Assembly: GCF_021172165.1 (NCBI RefSeq)
Contig: NZ_CP089096.1
Span: forward strand, 1,488,001-1,552,000
DNA from: Flavobacterium channae
GTDB taxonomy: Bacteria > Bacteroidota > Bacteroidia > Flavobacteriales > Flavobacteriaceae
Reading direction: 5' to 3'
Length of the DNA stretch: 64,000 bases
Shown here: piece after piece, positions 1 to 8,076 of the stretch
How the letters are laid out: every line of letters starts with the position of its first letter
Numbering within the stretch: the stretch's first letter is position 1
Translations under genes and position numbers: made by a program
The notes under the pieces: model-generated
The model's input: the letters and a program-made list of their open reading frames with translations, nothing else
What the model was told of the DNA's origin: nothing
Databases searched by the model: none

Positions 1-52
1 CGAATTTAAATAATGAAAAAATAGTTTTACTTTGCACCAAATTATAACCCAA

Positions 53-622
53 ATGAAAAATCTTTTATCGCTTTTATTACTACTTACATTAACGGTTAAC
101 GCACAAAAAAAAGATTGTATTTACGATATTGAAGAAAAAACCGATTCAACTTCTTTAAAAGTGCTACCAAATGTATTAATGCACGAAAAGATTTTTGGAA
201 ACACAAATGAATTTTTATTCTTTGGATTAGTAAACAATAATGGTGTACCAATGTTGAGCATACAACAATTGCAAAAAAGTAAAGATTTTATTAAAACCAA
301 TTGTATTGCAAAAAACTCTAAGATTGTTTTACAATTGGCGAATGGTAAAATTTTATCTCTTATTAGTGCTAATGATGAAACTTGTAGCGAATTAATGTAC
401 GATTCTGCAGAACAAAACAACATTCGAATTTTAACTGGTTATTTTTACTTCACAAAAACCAATTATGAAGAACTAAAAAAGAGCGCTGTGAGTTTAATGC
501 GAATTCAATTTGCTGGTGAAACAAAAGACTATGTTTTAAAAAGTGAATTAATTTCGGAAACTTTAAAAGTAAAATCTAATCCTGATAGCTATTTTATGCA
601 GTTTTTGAAGTGCGTTGAGTAA
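53..622 (+). CDS. Hypothetical secreted protein
   Basis: The product is about 189 residues with a clear Sec signal peptide: a Lys start, then a Leu/Thr-rich core ending in VNAQ, the usual flavobacterial cleavage context. The mature part has no motif that I recognise, and no function is assigned. I chose the ATG at 53 because it puts the signal peptide at the N-terminus; an in-frame TTG at 32 would add seven residues. A TTACTTTG sequence at 28-35 resembles the flavobacterial -7 box (TAnnTTTG) with one mismatch. The gene stands alone, with a 290-base gap before the next gene. Confidence 0.75.
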   Translation: MKNLLSLLLLLTLTVNAQKKDCIYDIEEKTDSTSLKVLPNVLMHEKIFGNTNEFLFFGLVNNNGVPMLSIQQLQKSKDFIKTNCIAKNSKIVLQLANGKILSLISANDETCSELMYDSAEQNNIRILTGYFYFTKTNYEELKKSAVSLMRIQFAGETKDYVLKSELISETLKVKSNPDSYFMQFLKCVE

Positions 623-752
623 TAATTATTTTTTTTATTGTTTTTTTAATTATAATGACCCAAGAATTCTTTTAAATATTTGTTAAAAAACTACACACTT
701 ATATAAAAAAAACCTTACTTTTATTTAATAGTTTCACGTTATTTATATATTC

Positions 753-775
753 TTGAATAATAGTTTATTATTCAA
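753..775. repeat. Perfect 10-bp inverted repeat
   Basis: TTGAATAATA and its exact reverse complement are separated by GTT. It lies in the 292-base gap upstream of the large T9SS substrate. No U-tract follows it on the + strand, so it looks less like a terminator than like an operator or a leader hairpin. The rest of the gap shows nothing else except the adjacent repeat at 785-801. Confidence 0.5.
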
Positions 776-784
776 AGTTACTGG

Positions 785-801
785 ATGTCATTTGTTGACA
801 T
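785..801. repeat. 6-bp inverted repeat (ATGTCA/TGACAT)
   Basis: ATGTCA and TGACAT are separated by TTTGT, nine bases after the larger palindrome at 753-775. Two adjacent dyads upstream of one gene suggest a protein-binding or leader-RNA region. Function unknown. Confidence 0.4.
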
Positions 802-914
802 AATTTCCCCTTTGAATTTATATGTTTTCTCTATATTTTTTTTTAATGAATAAGAAATCTACATAAAAATCAAACATTATGACTTTTAAACAAAAAAATA
901 CAAACTATCAAAAA

Positions 915-3593
915 ATGAAAACAATTTTGTTTTTGGTGGCATTTTTTTGTTTCTCTCAAAAAAGTATTGCACAAGAATTTGAATGGGCATATACAATTCC
1001 TGGGCTAACAGTACAAAATAATGAATCTAATTATTCCAGAATAGAAGACATTATCACTAATAGTAATAATGAAATTTACATTATTGGAGTTCAGGATGGC
1101 CCTCATGATTACGGAAACCAAACACAACCTCCAAGTTTATTTACGTCAAATACTTTTATAGTTAAATTAGATGAAAATAAAAATTTAATTTGGGTTAAAT
1201 TTTTTAAAGTAGTTTTACATCATCCATTTTTATTATTAGATAGTAACGAAAATGTAGTGATTGGAGGTGATTTTTTTTCAACAAATATAGACCCGCTTAG
1301 AAATATAAGTTTAGACCCTGATTATCATCCTATTCATAACCCTATTAATATTTACGAAAATTTAGAAATTTTTACTTACTATGGTTTTGTAGTAAAACTA
1401 GATGAACAAGGAAATTATCTAAATAGTAAGATTTATGAAGATATTGTAATAAATGATATGACTATAGATAACAATGATAACATGATTGCAGTTGGAAGTG
1501 TTGTTGACAAATATGAAGTTTTAGGTCCAAGCTATGAATATCTACGTGCTTTTATAACGAAATTAGATCCTAATTTAAATACTATTTGGGATAAAACATA
1601 TAGCAATCCAAATGATAATCATAATGCTTTTTATGCTGTAGGAATTGACAGTCAAAATAATTTGTATTGTTCTGGAACATATCGAAATACTTTTTCTTAT
1701 GGTGGTACTACCCTTACTAATGAAAGTTCTGAGTTTATATGTAAAATGCTTCCAAATGGCAATGAAGATTGGATAATTGAACTGCATGGTAATCCACAAT
1801 ACTATGGTAATTCTACAGCTTATGTTAATAGAGAAATCCAAATAGATACTAGTGACAATATCTATTTTTTTACAAATTACGATCAAACGTATACTTATAA
1901 TTTTACTAATACTGCTATAGGAAATCTACCTCTTTCACCTTACACAATTGAATCTGTTATTTTTAAAATGGATTCAAATGGAAATCACATTTGGAATACT
2001 CCTTTATATGGTGATGAAGATCAAAGTATTATTGATTTTAAAATTAATAATGATGGTGAATTAATAACAATAATTAATTCTAATTTACAGAATCTACATT
2101 ATTCAGATGATTCCATTTTAGAAGCTAACGGTGAAAAATATTTTTTACTTAAAACAAATGAACAAGGTAATCTAATTGATTTTAAAAGATTAAATCCAAG
2201 CTATATAATTTGTATTGAAACAGATACAAACAATAATATTCTTTTTGGAGGATTAACACAAAAAATAACCGATTTTGACCCACATCCTTTTAACGAATAT
2301 ATGCATTATCCTGCTACGTATTTAAATGCGCTTGATAATTTAACAAATGAAAGTGTAGGTTATGCTGTAAAGCTTTCTAATTGCGATAATGAACCTTTAT
2401 TTTTAAACACCTATAACTTTTGTTCCGTTAACAATGTTAATCCAACTATTGGAGACATTGAACCTAATGATTTTAATGTTAACTGGTATAGTTCTGCTAA
2501 TGCAACAACTCCTCTAGATAATGATTTTTCTATCATAGATGGAGCAACCTACTACATGGAAAAAATGTCTGAAAATTCTCCTGTTCTTTTAAGACAGCCT
2601 GTTTTAATGAATATTTTACCTCCTCCTAGCCCTCCTTTAATTGCTTCGGTTCAACCTTGCTATTTTCAAGGAATGAAGTTGTCTGATTTAGATATTCAAG
2701 GCGATAATTTAACATTCTATGATGGTTTTGGAACTATTTTAAATAGTAATTCAATAATTGATTTAAATACAGAATATTATGTTACGCAAAATGTAAACAA
2801 TTGTGAAAGCGCAAGTATTCGTATTAATTTAGGCAACCTTAATCTTATTACTCATAGTCAAGTAGTTTACGTTTGTGATAATGAAATAGATAATGTGGAA
2901 GTTGTAAATCTTTCTAATTATATTCAGCAGTTTACAGCTACTCCTAGCCTTTATTCAATTTCGTACTACAATTCATATAATGATGCTTTTAACAACGTAA
3001 ATCCTATTTTAAATTACACCAACTTTAGTGCTGGAAACGGACAAACAGTTTATGTGCGTTTTTATTCTAACAATTTGGCTTGTTTTGAAGTGGTAGAACT
3101 TACAATAAATCTTGTATTTCCTCCTGAAATATTAGAAATTCAAATTAATGATTTAGTAGCTAATAACTCTATCACAGTTATTCCTTATAATGAAGACTAT
3201 GTTTATTCTTTAAATGGTATTACCTATCAAGCAAGCAATTATTTTGATAATTTATCAGAAGGGGAATATTTTGTTTATGTAAAAGATAAAAACGATACTT
3301 GCCAACCAGTTACTGAAACTACTTTTTTATTGGCTTATCCAAAATTCTTTAGTCCAAATGGCGACGGATATAATGATAAATGGAAAATTAAATTTTCAAA
3401 CTATCAAGAATTATTAAATGTTGAAATTTATGACCGATATGGACAACTGATTACTTTTTTTGAAAAAGATAGTTCAGGTTGGGATGGAACACTAAACGGA
3501 AAAGCTTTACCTGCAACCGACTATTGGTTTAAATTAATTCGTGTAGCAGATAAAAAAACCATTTCTAAAGGGCATTTTACTTTGGTGAGATAA
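915..3593 (+). CDS. Large T9SS type B substrate (gliding-motility-type C-terminal domain)
   Basis: The product is an 892-residue secreted protein. The N-terminus is a Sec signal peptide ending near SIAQ. Residues up to about 490 contain repeated segments of the type IVKLDENKNLIW and FVVKLDEQGN, resembling the bacterial beta-propeller (SBBP-like) repeats of large flavobacterial surface proteins. Ig-like or PKD-like segments follow. The last 90 or so residues hold the hallmark FSPNGDGYNDKW, then an IYDRYGQLI strand, a GWDG turn and a final strand ending in LVR. This is the T9SS type B sorting domain (gliding_CTERM family). The protein should cross the outer membrane by T9SS and be shed or surface-bound; its cargo function is unknown. 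The start at 915 places the signal peptide first; an upstream ATG at 879 adds 12 residues. Confidence 0.85.
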   Translation: MKTILFLVAFFCFSQKSIAQEFEWAYTIPGLTVQNNESNYSRIEDIITNSNNEIYIIGVQDGPHDYGNQTQPPSLFTSNTFIVKLDENKNLIWVKFFKVVLHHPFLLLDSNENVVIGGDFFSTNIDPLRNISLDPDYHPIHNPINIYENLEIFTYYGFVVKLDEQGNYLNSKIYEDIVINDMTIDNNDNMIAVGSVVDKYEVLGPSYEYLRAFITKLDPNLNTIWDKTYSNPNDNHNAFYAVGIDSQNNLYCSGTYRNTFSYGGTTLTNESSEFICKMLPNGNEDWIIELHGNPQYYGNSTAYVNREIQIDTSDNIYFFTNYDQTYTYNFTNTAIGNLPLSPYTIESVIFKMDSNGNHIWNTPLYGDEDQSIIDFKINNDGELITIINSNLQNLHYSDDSILEANGEKYFLLKTNEQGNLIDFKRLNPSYIICIETDTNNNILFGGLTQKITDFDPHPFNEYMHYPATYLNALDNLTNESVGYAVKLSNCDNEPLFLNTYNFCSVNNVNPTIGDIEPNDFNVNWYSSANATTPLDNDFSIIDGATYYMEKMSENSPVLLRQPVLMNILPPPSPPLIASVQPCYFQGMKLSDLDIQGDNLTFYDGFGTILNSNSIIDLNTEYYVTQNVNNCESASIRINLGNLNLITHSQVVYVCDNEIDNVEVVNLSNYIQQFTATPSLYSISYYNSYNDAFNNVNPILNYTNFSAGNGQTVYVRFYSNNLACFEVVELTINLVFPPEILEIQINDLVANNSITVIPYNEDYVYSLNGITYQASNYFDNLSEGEYFVYVKDKNDTCQPVTETTFLLAYPKFFSPNGDGYNDKWKIKFSNYQELLNVEIYDRYGQLITFFEKDSSGWDGTLNGKALPATDYWFKLIRVADKKTISKGHFTLVR

Positions 3594-3597
3594 CATA

Positions 3598-4194
3598 TTA
3601 ATGTTTTGGATCCATATTAAATTCTTTTAAATAACTTGGATTCATCATTAATTTATATTCATTATCATAAAGTATTGTATTGTCTAAACTATTTATGGCT
3701 TTCATTTTTCTCAAATTATTATTAAAATCTATTGTCTCATAATAAATCTTTCCCAAATTATCCTTTTTAATCGATTTGTATTTGATCAGCTTGAATTTTT
3801 TTCCTCTAAGTTGAAATGAATGTTCCTTTTGTTCATTTAGATTATTATGCTTAATTATAAATACATTGTCAATAATTTTTATATCAGAAAAAATTTTCTC
3901 ATTCTGCAGTCCATTAATTCCTTGATAACAATCTGGAGTTATTGCTTTATCAGTTGAAATTGTTAAAAACATGCCTGCATTTGAATTACTAAGGTAAATT
4001 TCAAGCCTATAAGGCTTATAGATATTCAAAGTGTCTTGTTTGACTACAATTGAGTAGAGTACTTTATCTTTATTTAAATGACCTGCTCTCGTTAAAATTA
4101 AATGATTGAAGTTGTTTTTTTGTTGTGCTGATAAATAGTTATATGAAAATATTATTATCAAAATAATTACTTTCAAAATGTTTGAATTTTTCAT
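3598..4194 (-). CDS. Hypothetical secreted protein
   Basis: The product is 198 residues. A hydrophobic signal segment (VIILIIIFSY) ends at LSAQ, so it is probably exported. The mature domain is rich in Lys, Asn and Ile, and I do not recognise a family. The frame stays open upstream to 4353, into the tRNA-Arg gene, but the ATG at 4194 gives a sensible signal peptide and I use it. The gene is convergent with the T9SS substrate, with only four bases between the stop codons. It lies downstream of the tRNA operon on the same strand, behind that operon's terminator. Confidence 0.65.
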   Translation of the reverse strand: MKNSNILKVIILIIIFSYNYLSAQQKNNFNHLILTRAGHLNKDKVLYSIVVKQDTLNIYKPYRLEIYLSNSNAGMFLTISTDKAITPDCYQGINGLQNEKIFSDIKIIDNVFIIKHNNLNEQKEHSFQLRGKKFKLIKYKSIKKDNLGKIYYETIDFNNNLRKMKAINSLDNTILYDNEYKLMMNPSYLKEFNMDPKH

Positions 4195-4287
4195 ATAGTT
4201 TTTGAATTTTATTACTTTAAACTTCTTTATATCCTCAAATATATCTATTTTATTAATACCAAAAAAACTTAGGAAAGTAGTAAAAAC

Positions 4288-4316
4288 AAAAAAGCCTTGC
4301 GTTTGCAAGGCTTTTT
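4288..4316 (-). terminator. Intrinsic terminator of the tRNA operon
   Basis: An 8-bp stem AGCCTTGC/GCAAGGCT with a four-base loop is flanked by A-runs and T-runs. On the minus strand it starts within a few bases of the 3' end of tRNA-Arg and ends in a U-tract. Confidence 0.85.
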
Positions 4317-4317
4317 G

Positions 4318-4391
4318 TGATCGCGCCAGGATTCGAACCTGGGACCTACTCATTAGAAGTGAGTTGCTCTATCCAGCTGAGCTACGCAACC
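4318..4391 (-). tRNA. tRNA-Arg (anticodon TCT)
   Basis: The minus strand folds into a cloverleaf. The acceptor is GGTTGCG paired with CGCGATC (two G-U pairs). The D-arm is GCTC/GAGC, the anticodon stem is ACTCA/TGAGT with loop CTTCTAA, and the T-arm is CCAGG TTCGAAT CCTGG. The anticodon is TCT, reading AGA/AGG. CCA is not encoded: the discriminator A is followed by CAAAAAG and then the terminator. It is the last of three tRNAs in the operon. Confidence 0.95.
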
Positions 4392-4406
4392 TATTATTTT
4401 TTTTCG

Positions 4407-4481
4407 TCGGGGTGGCAGGATTCGAACCTGCGGCCTCCTGCTCCCAAAGCAGGCGCGATAACCGGGCTACGCTACACCCCG
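4407..4481 (-). tRNA. tRNA-Pro (anticodon TGG)
   Basis: Cloverleaf on the minus strand: acceptor CGGGGTG/CACCCCG, anticodon stem CCTGC/GCAGG with loop TTTGGGA, T-arm GCAGG TTCGAAT CCTGC. The C1-G72 start is typical of bacterial tRNA-Pro. The 3' CCA is not encoded. It sits 15 bases from each neighbouring tRNA, so the three are probably processed from one transcript. Confidence 0.95.
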
Positions 4482-4496
4482 AAAAAAACAAAAAAG

Positions 4497-4580
4497 CGGA
4501 GAGACAGGGACTCGAACCCTGGCGACGGTTACCCGTCGACAGATTAGCAATCTGCTCCGTTACCACTCCGGCACCTCTCC
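4497..4580 (-). tRNA. tRNA-Ser (anticodon GCT)
   Basis: Class II tRNA of 84 bases with a long variable arm (CGACGGGTAACCGTCG forms the extra stem). The acceptor is GGAGAGG/TCTCTCC, the anticodon loop is TTGCTAA, and the T-arm is CAGGG TTCGAGT CCCTG. The anticodon GCT reads AGC/AGT. It is the first gene of the operon; CCA is not encoded. Confidence 0.95.
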
Positions 4581-4617
4581 TATTATTGTTGATAAGAACT
4601 TATCTTTTTTGCGGTTG

Positions 4618-4648
4618 CAAATGTATATTTTCATTCTTAATTACACAA
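4618..4648 (-). promoter_or_regulatory. Promoter of the tRNA operon
   Basis: On the minus strand TTG, 20 bases, then TACATTTG matches the Bacteroidetes consensus TTG-N17-23-TAnnTTTG. The predicted transcription start is about 30 bases before tRNA-Ser. A GATAAG-AA-CTTATC palindrome (4591-4604) lies in the transcribed leader. The remaining sequence to 4850 shows nothing that I can name. Confidence 0.7.
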
Positions 4649-4850
4649 CATTTTCTTGAGTTTTTTTCAATATTTTTTTAATTAATTCCAAAAAACACTT
4701 AGTGTCAATACTATAGCTTTTCAATAAAAATGATTCCAAATTATTAAAATCAAATTTAAAAGTAAATTTCAATTACAATATCAACGAGAACGTTATCTTA
4801 ATTCGAATAAAAATAGTAATTTCGCAATTCAAATAAAAAACCTATCTATC

Positions 4851-6029
4851 ATGAACAAAAAAGTAGTTATTGTTTCTGCCGTAAGAACTCCAATTGGAAG
4901 TTTCATGGGAGCTTTATCTAGTGTACCTGCTACTAAGTTAGGTGCTGCTGCCATAAAAGGCGCTTTAAATAAAATAAATTTAGATCCTAAATTAGTTGAC
5001 GAAGTTTTAATGGGTAATGTAGTTCAGGCTGGAAATGGCCAAGCTCCTGCAAGACAAGCAGCATTGTATGCTGGTTTATCAGAAAGTGTAGCTTGTACTA
5101 CTGTAAATAAAGTTTGTGCTAGTGGTATGAAAGCCGTTATGCAAGGTGCTCAAGCTATCATGGCTGGCGATGCAGAAATTGTTGTTGCAGGTGGTATGGA
5201 AAACATGAGTTTAATTCCTCATTATGTACACTTAAGAAATGGTGTGAAATTTGGACCTACTTCAATGGTTGATGGTATGCAAAAAGACGGTTTAACTGAC
5301 GCATACGATAACAATGCTATGGGTGTTTGTGCCGACTTATGTGCCACAGAATATAATATTACAAGAGAAGATCAAGATAATTTCGCAATTCAATCATATG
5401 AGCGTTCAGCAGCTGCATGGAATGCTGGTAAGTTTGACGCAGAAATTGTTCCTGTAGAAGTTCCTCAAAGAAGAGGTGATGCTATTATTGTTTCTAAAGA
5501 CGAAGAATATACTAACGTTAAATTAGTTAAAATTCCATCTTTAGCTCCTGTATTTACAAAAGAAGGAACAGTTACGGCAGCTAATGCTTCTACAATTAAT
5601 GATGGTGCTGCTGCTTTAGTCTTAATGAGCGAAGAGAAAGCTCAATCTTTAGGATTAACACCATTAGCCTATATTAAATCTTATGCAGATGCTGCTCAAG
5701 AACCAAAATGGTTTACAACAGCTCCTGCAAAAGCATTACCAAAAGCTTTAGACAAAGCTGGTTTATCAATTTCTGATATTGAATATTTCGAATTTAACGA
5801 AGCATTTTCTGTTGTTGGATTAGCTAATGCTAAAATCTTAGGATTAGATAACGATAAAGTAAATGTAAATGGCGGTGCTGTATCTTTAGGTCATCCTCTA
5901 GGATGTTCTGGAGCTAGAATTATTGTTACATTAATTAGTGTTTTAAATCAAAACAATGCAAAATTAGGTGCTGCTGCAATTTGTAATGGTGGTGGTGGTG
6001 CTTCTGCAATTGTAATTGAAAGAGCATAA
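4851..6029 (+). CDS. Acetyl-CoA C-acetyltransferase (thiolase)
   Basis: The product is a 392-residue thiolase of the degradative/biosynthetic thiolase II fold, which condenses two acetyl-CoA or cleaves 3-ketoacyl-CoA in the cytoplasm. The catalytic residues fall exactly on the classic numbering: nucleophile Cys89 in NKVCASG, His348 in GHPLGCSGAR, and Cys378 in CNGGGGAS. The length equals that of biosynthetic acetoacetyl-CoA thiolases. The NEAF motif is present as FNEAFSV. No beta-oxidation partner lies next to it, so the preferred chain length cannot be read from context. A TAATTTCG box at 4817-4824 is a plausible -7 element. Confidence 0.9.
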   Translation: MNKKVVIVSAVRTPIGSFMGALSSVPATKLGAAAIKGALNKINLDPKLVDEVLMGNVVQAGNGQAPARQAALYAGLSESVACTTVNKVCASGMKAVMQGAQAIMAGDAEIVVAGGMENMSLIPHYVHLRNGVKFGPTSMVDGMQKDGLTDAYDNNAMGVCADLCATEYNITREDQDNFAIQSYERSAAAWNAGKFDAEIVPVEVPQRRGDAIIVSKDEEYTNVKLVKIPSLAPVFTKEGTVTAANASTINDGAAALVLMSEEKAQSLGLTPLAYIKSYADAAQEPKWFTTAPAKALPKALDKAGLSISDIEYFEFNEAFSVVGLANAKILGLDNDKVNVNGGAVSLGHPLGCSGARIIVTLISVLNQNNAKLGAAAICNGGGGASAIVIERA

Positions 6030-6118
6030 TTTATAATTTTTACTAATGATGAATTTTGAATTTTAACTACATTTGTAATTAAATTCTTAATTCATCATAT
6101 TTTTATTCACAGACCTGC

Positions 6119-6880
6119 ATGTTTGGAATTTGTAATTTAGCCATAGTACCTGTAAGAGCCGAAGCCAGCGACAAAAGTGAACAAGTTTCGCAATTGCTTT
6201 TTGGTGAACACTTTAAAATTATCGAAATGACCTCAAAATGGGCTCAGGTAGAAATTGCATACGATAGTTATGTAGGTTGGATTGACAGCAAACAATTTCA
6301 AGTAATTAGCGAAGAACATTATAATATCTTAAACGATATTCCTATAGTTCTAAATGCTGATTTAGTGGAATATATCACTACTCCTAACAATCAACTTACT
6401 TCAATTACCTTAGGCGCATCATTATCATTTTTAGACAATGAAGAAATAAACAACCAAAAATACCATTTTGAAGGTGTTAAAGTTTGCGGTAAAAAGAATA
6501 AATCTGAATTAGTTAAAACAGCATTTATGTATTTAAATGCACCTTATTTATGGGGCGGAAAAACTCCTTTTGGAATAGATTGTTCGGGTTTTACCCAAAT
6601 GGTTTATAAATTAAATGGTTACAAACTTTTACGAGATGCATCGCAACAAGCGACTCAAGGTGAAGCTTTAAGTTTTATTGAAGAAAGTGAGCCTGGTGAT
6701 TTAGCTTTTTTTGATAACGAAGAAGGCAATATCATCCACGTAGGCATTATGATGGAAAACAACTACATTATTCATGCTTCAGGCAAAGTTAGAATTGACA
6801 GATTAGACCATCTTGGAATTTATAATGCTGAAACCAATCGTCATACACACAAACTGAGAGTAATTAAAAAAATCATATAA
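6119..6880 (+). CDS. C40 family peptidase (SH3 plus NlpC/P60)
   Basis: The product is a 253-residue peptidoglycan endopeptidase of the NlpC/P60 family, which cuts stem peptides in the cell wall. The N-terminal 70 residues form a bacterial SH3 domain (AIVPVRAEASDKSEQ). The C-terminal half holds the catalytic Cys in GIDCSGF, His in IIHVGIM and a second polar residue in IIHASGK. No signal peptide is visible at this start, which is common for flavobacterial members of this family but leaves its export route open. A TACATTTG -7 box lies at 6068-6075. The gene ends in a strong terminator shared with the convergent TPR gene. Confidence 0.88.
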   Translation: MFGICNLAIVPVRAEASDKSEQVSQLLFGEHFKIIEMTSKWAQVEIAYDSYVGWIDSKQFQVISEEHYNILNDIPIVLNADLVEYITTPNNQLTSITLGASLSFLDNEEINNQKYHFEGVKVCGKKNKSELVKTAFMYLNAPYLWGGKTPFGIDCSGFTQMVYKLNGYKLLRDASQQATQGEALSFIEESEPGDLAFFDNEEGNIIHVGIMMENNYIIHASGKVRIDRLDHLGIYNAETNRHTHKLRVIKKII

Positions 6881-6882
6881 AA

Positions 6883-6911
6883 AAATCCCGATTTTTAATC
6901 GGGATTTTTTT
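6883..6911. terminator. Bidirectional intrinsic terminator
   Basis: ATCCCGAT/ATCGGGAT with a five-base TTTTA loop is flanked by A-runs on one side and T-runs on the other. It lies between the convergent C40 peptidase and TPR genes and can serve both. Confidence 0.85.
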
Positions 6912-6916
6912 ATTTA

Positions 6917-8023
6917 TTAATTTATTGTTTTTGCTTTTTCTGGTTGACCAACAATTTCGTATGTTAATTTTAAAATACTTTTAATATTGGCATCAGATGG
7001 GTTTATTGAATAAGCCTTTTCCAAATCAGGTAAAGCTTTTAAAAATATTTCTTTCCTTTTTAATGTTAATTCATCATATTTCTTTTTATCAGATCTAGAA
7101 TTATTTATTTCATTGACCAATTTATCATCTTCCTTTAAAAATGAATAACCTGAATTAAAATAAATTTGAAATTCACCTTGTTTTAATTCTTGGTCATTAG
7201 GAGCTAATTTTCTAGCTTCAGAGTAAGTTGATTTAGCTTTTTCTAGTTCTCCATTTTGAGAATAAACAAGTGCTAAAATTTTTAAAACATCAGCTTTTTT
7301 TGTTATATTTTTTACATCCTTCGGTTTTTCATGAGAACCTAAGCCAATCATTTGTGTTCTATCAGCTTTAGAATTGAATTCCTCTTCGGAACCACTTGCT
7401 TTATTAACTGCATAAAAAGTAACACCATTATTCAAATAATCACTTTTAGCATACTCTTCATATAATTTCTCTGCTAACTTATAATCTTCAGCTTGTATTA
7501 TTAGAATACATGCGTTTTTAAGCGACTTACCCTCTTCTTTTGGGTCAAAAGTGTACAATGAATAAAAAATTGCTGAAGCTTCCTTGTATTTTTTAGTATT
7601 ATTCATACTCATTGCAAGTGCAGATAAAGTCTTTTTGAATTCAGCTTTTTCTTGAATTAACTCATCAGTATAAATCTTTTTACCTGATTTTTTTTCAAAT
7701 TCTAAAGTTTCATCAATTACAGCACCATATTGTTTAATAAAATCTGGGCTATATAAATTCATTTGATCTTGAACTGTTGCTTTGCTTCCTTTTGATGCCA
7801 AAACAACTGTTGGATACATTACTTTATAAAATTTAGCATATACCTTATCTGATTCTTCAGTTGCTAAATTTTGCAATGCATCACTTGCCGTTTTATACGT
7901 TTCTAAATCTTTTTCAGAAATAGTTTCTTTTGCATAAATTTTCTTTAATGTCTTTAACTCATCTTTTTGAGCAAAAGAAGCAACAGATACTAACATCGTT
8001 GCACTTAAAATTAGTTTTTTCAT
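6917..8023 (-). CDS. Secreted TPR-repeat protein
   Basis: The product is 368 residues with a signal peptide (MKKLILSATMLVSVASFAQ). The C-terminal half contains tetratricopeptide-like repeats, for example LALVYSQNGELEKAKSTYSEARKLAP and a later block ending DLEKAYSINPSD. It is probably a periplasmic scaffold protein; no partner is evident. The start at 8023 is chosen for the signal peptide; the frame extends ten residues further upstream. It lies just downstream of gyrA on the same strand but beyond gyrA's terminator. I see no obvious promoter in the 20 bases left, so read-through from gyrA is possible. Confidence 0.75.
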   Translation of the reverse strand: MKKLILSATMLVSVASFAQKDELKTLKKIYAKETISEKDLETYKTASDALQNLATEESDKVYAKFYKVMYPTVVLASKGSKATVQDQMNLYSPDFIKQYGAVIDETLEFEKKSGKKIYTDELIQEKAEFKKTLSALAMSMNNTKKYKEASAIFYSLYTFDPKEEGKSLKNACILIIQAEDYKLAEKLYEEYAKSDYLNNGVTFYAVNKASGSEEEFNSKADRTQMIGLGSHEKPKDVKNITKKADVLKILALVYSQNGELEKAKSTYSEARKLAPNDQELKQGEFQIYFNSGYSFLKEDDKLVNEINNSRSDKKKYDELTLKRKEIFLKALPDLEKAYSINPSDANIKSILKLTYEIVGQPEKAKTIN

Positions 8024-8044
8024 TTTAGTAAACTTGGTTAAACA

Positions 8045-8072
8045 AAAGCCCAAAATAAATTTGGGCCTTTTT
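8045..8072 (-). terminator. gyrA terminator
   Basis: On the minus strand GGCCCAAA pairs with TTTGGGCT across a five-base loop (one G-U pair), followed by TTTGTTT. It begins within five bases of the gyrA stop codon and sits 22 bases before the next gene, so it may act partly as an attenuator for that gene. Confidence 0.7.
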
Positions 8073-8076
8073 ATAA

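Noticed and set aside
1575..1886. 103-codon frame on the minus strand inside the large T9SS substrate gene
   Set aside because: Antisense to a gene with a complete signal peptide and sorting domain; no recognisable features.
4202..4681. Long open frames on both strands over the tRNA cluster
   Set aside because: They read through three tRNA genes and a terminator; the cloverleaf structures explain the sequence, and the frames have no homology-like content.
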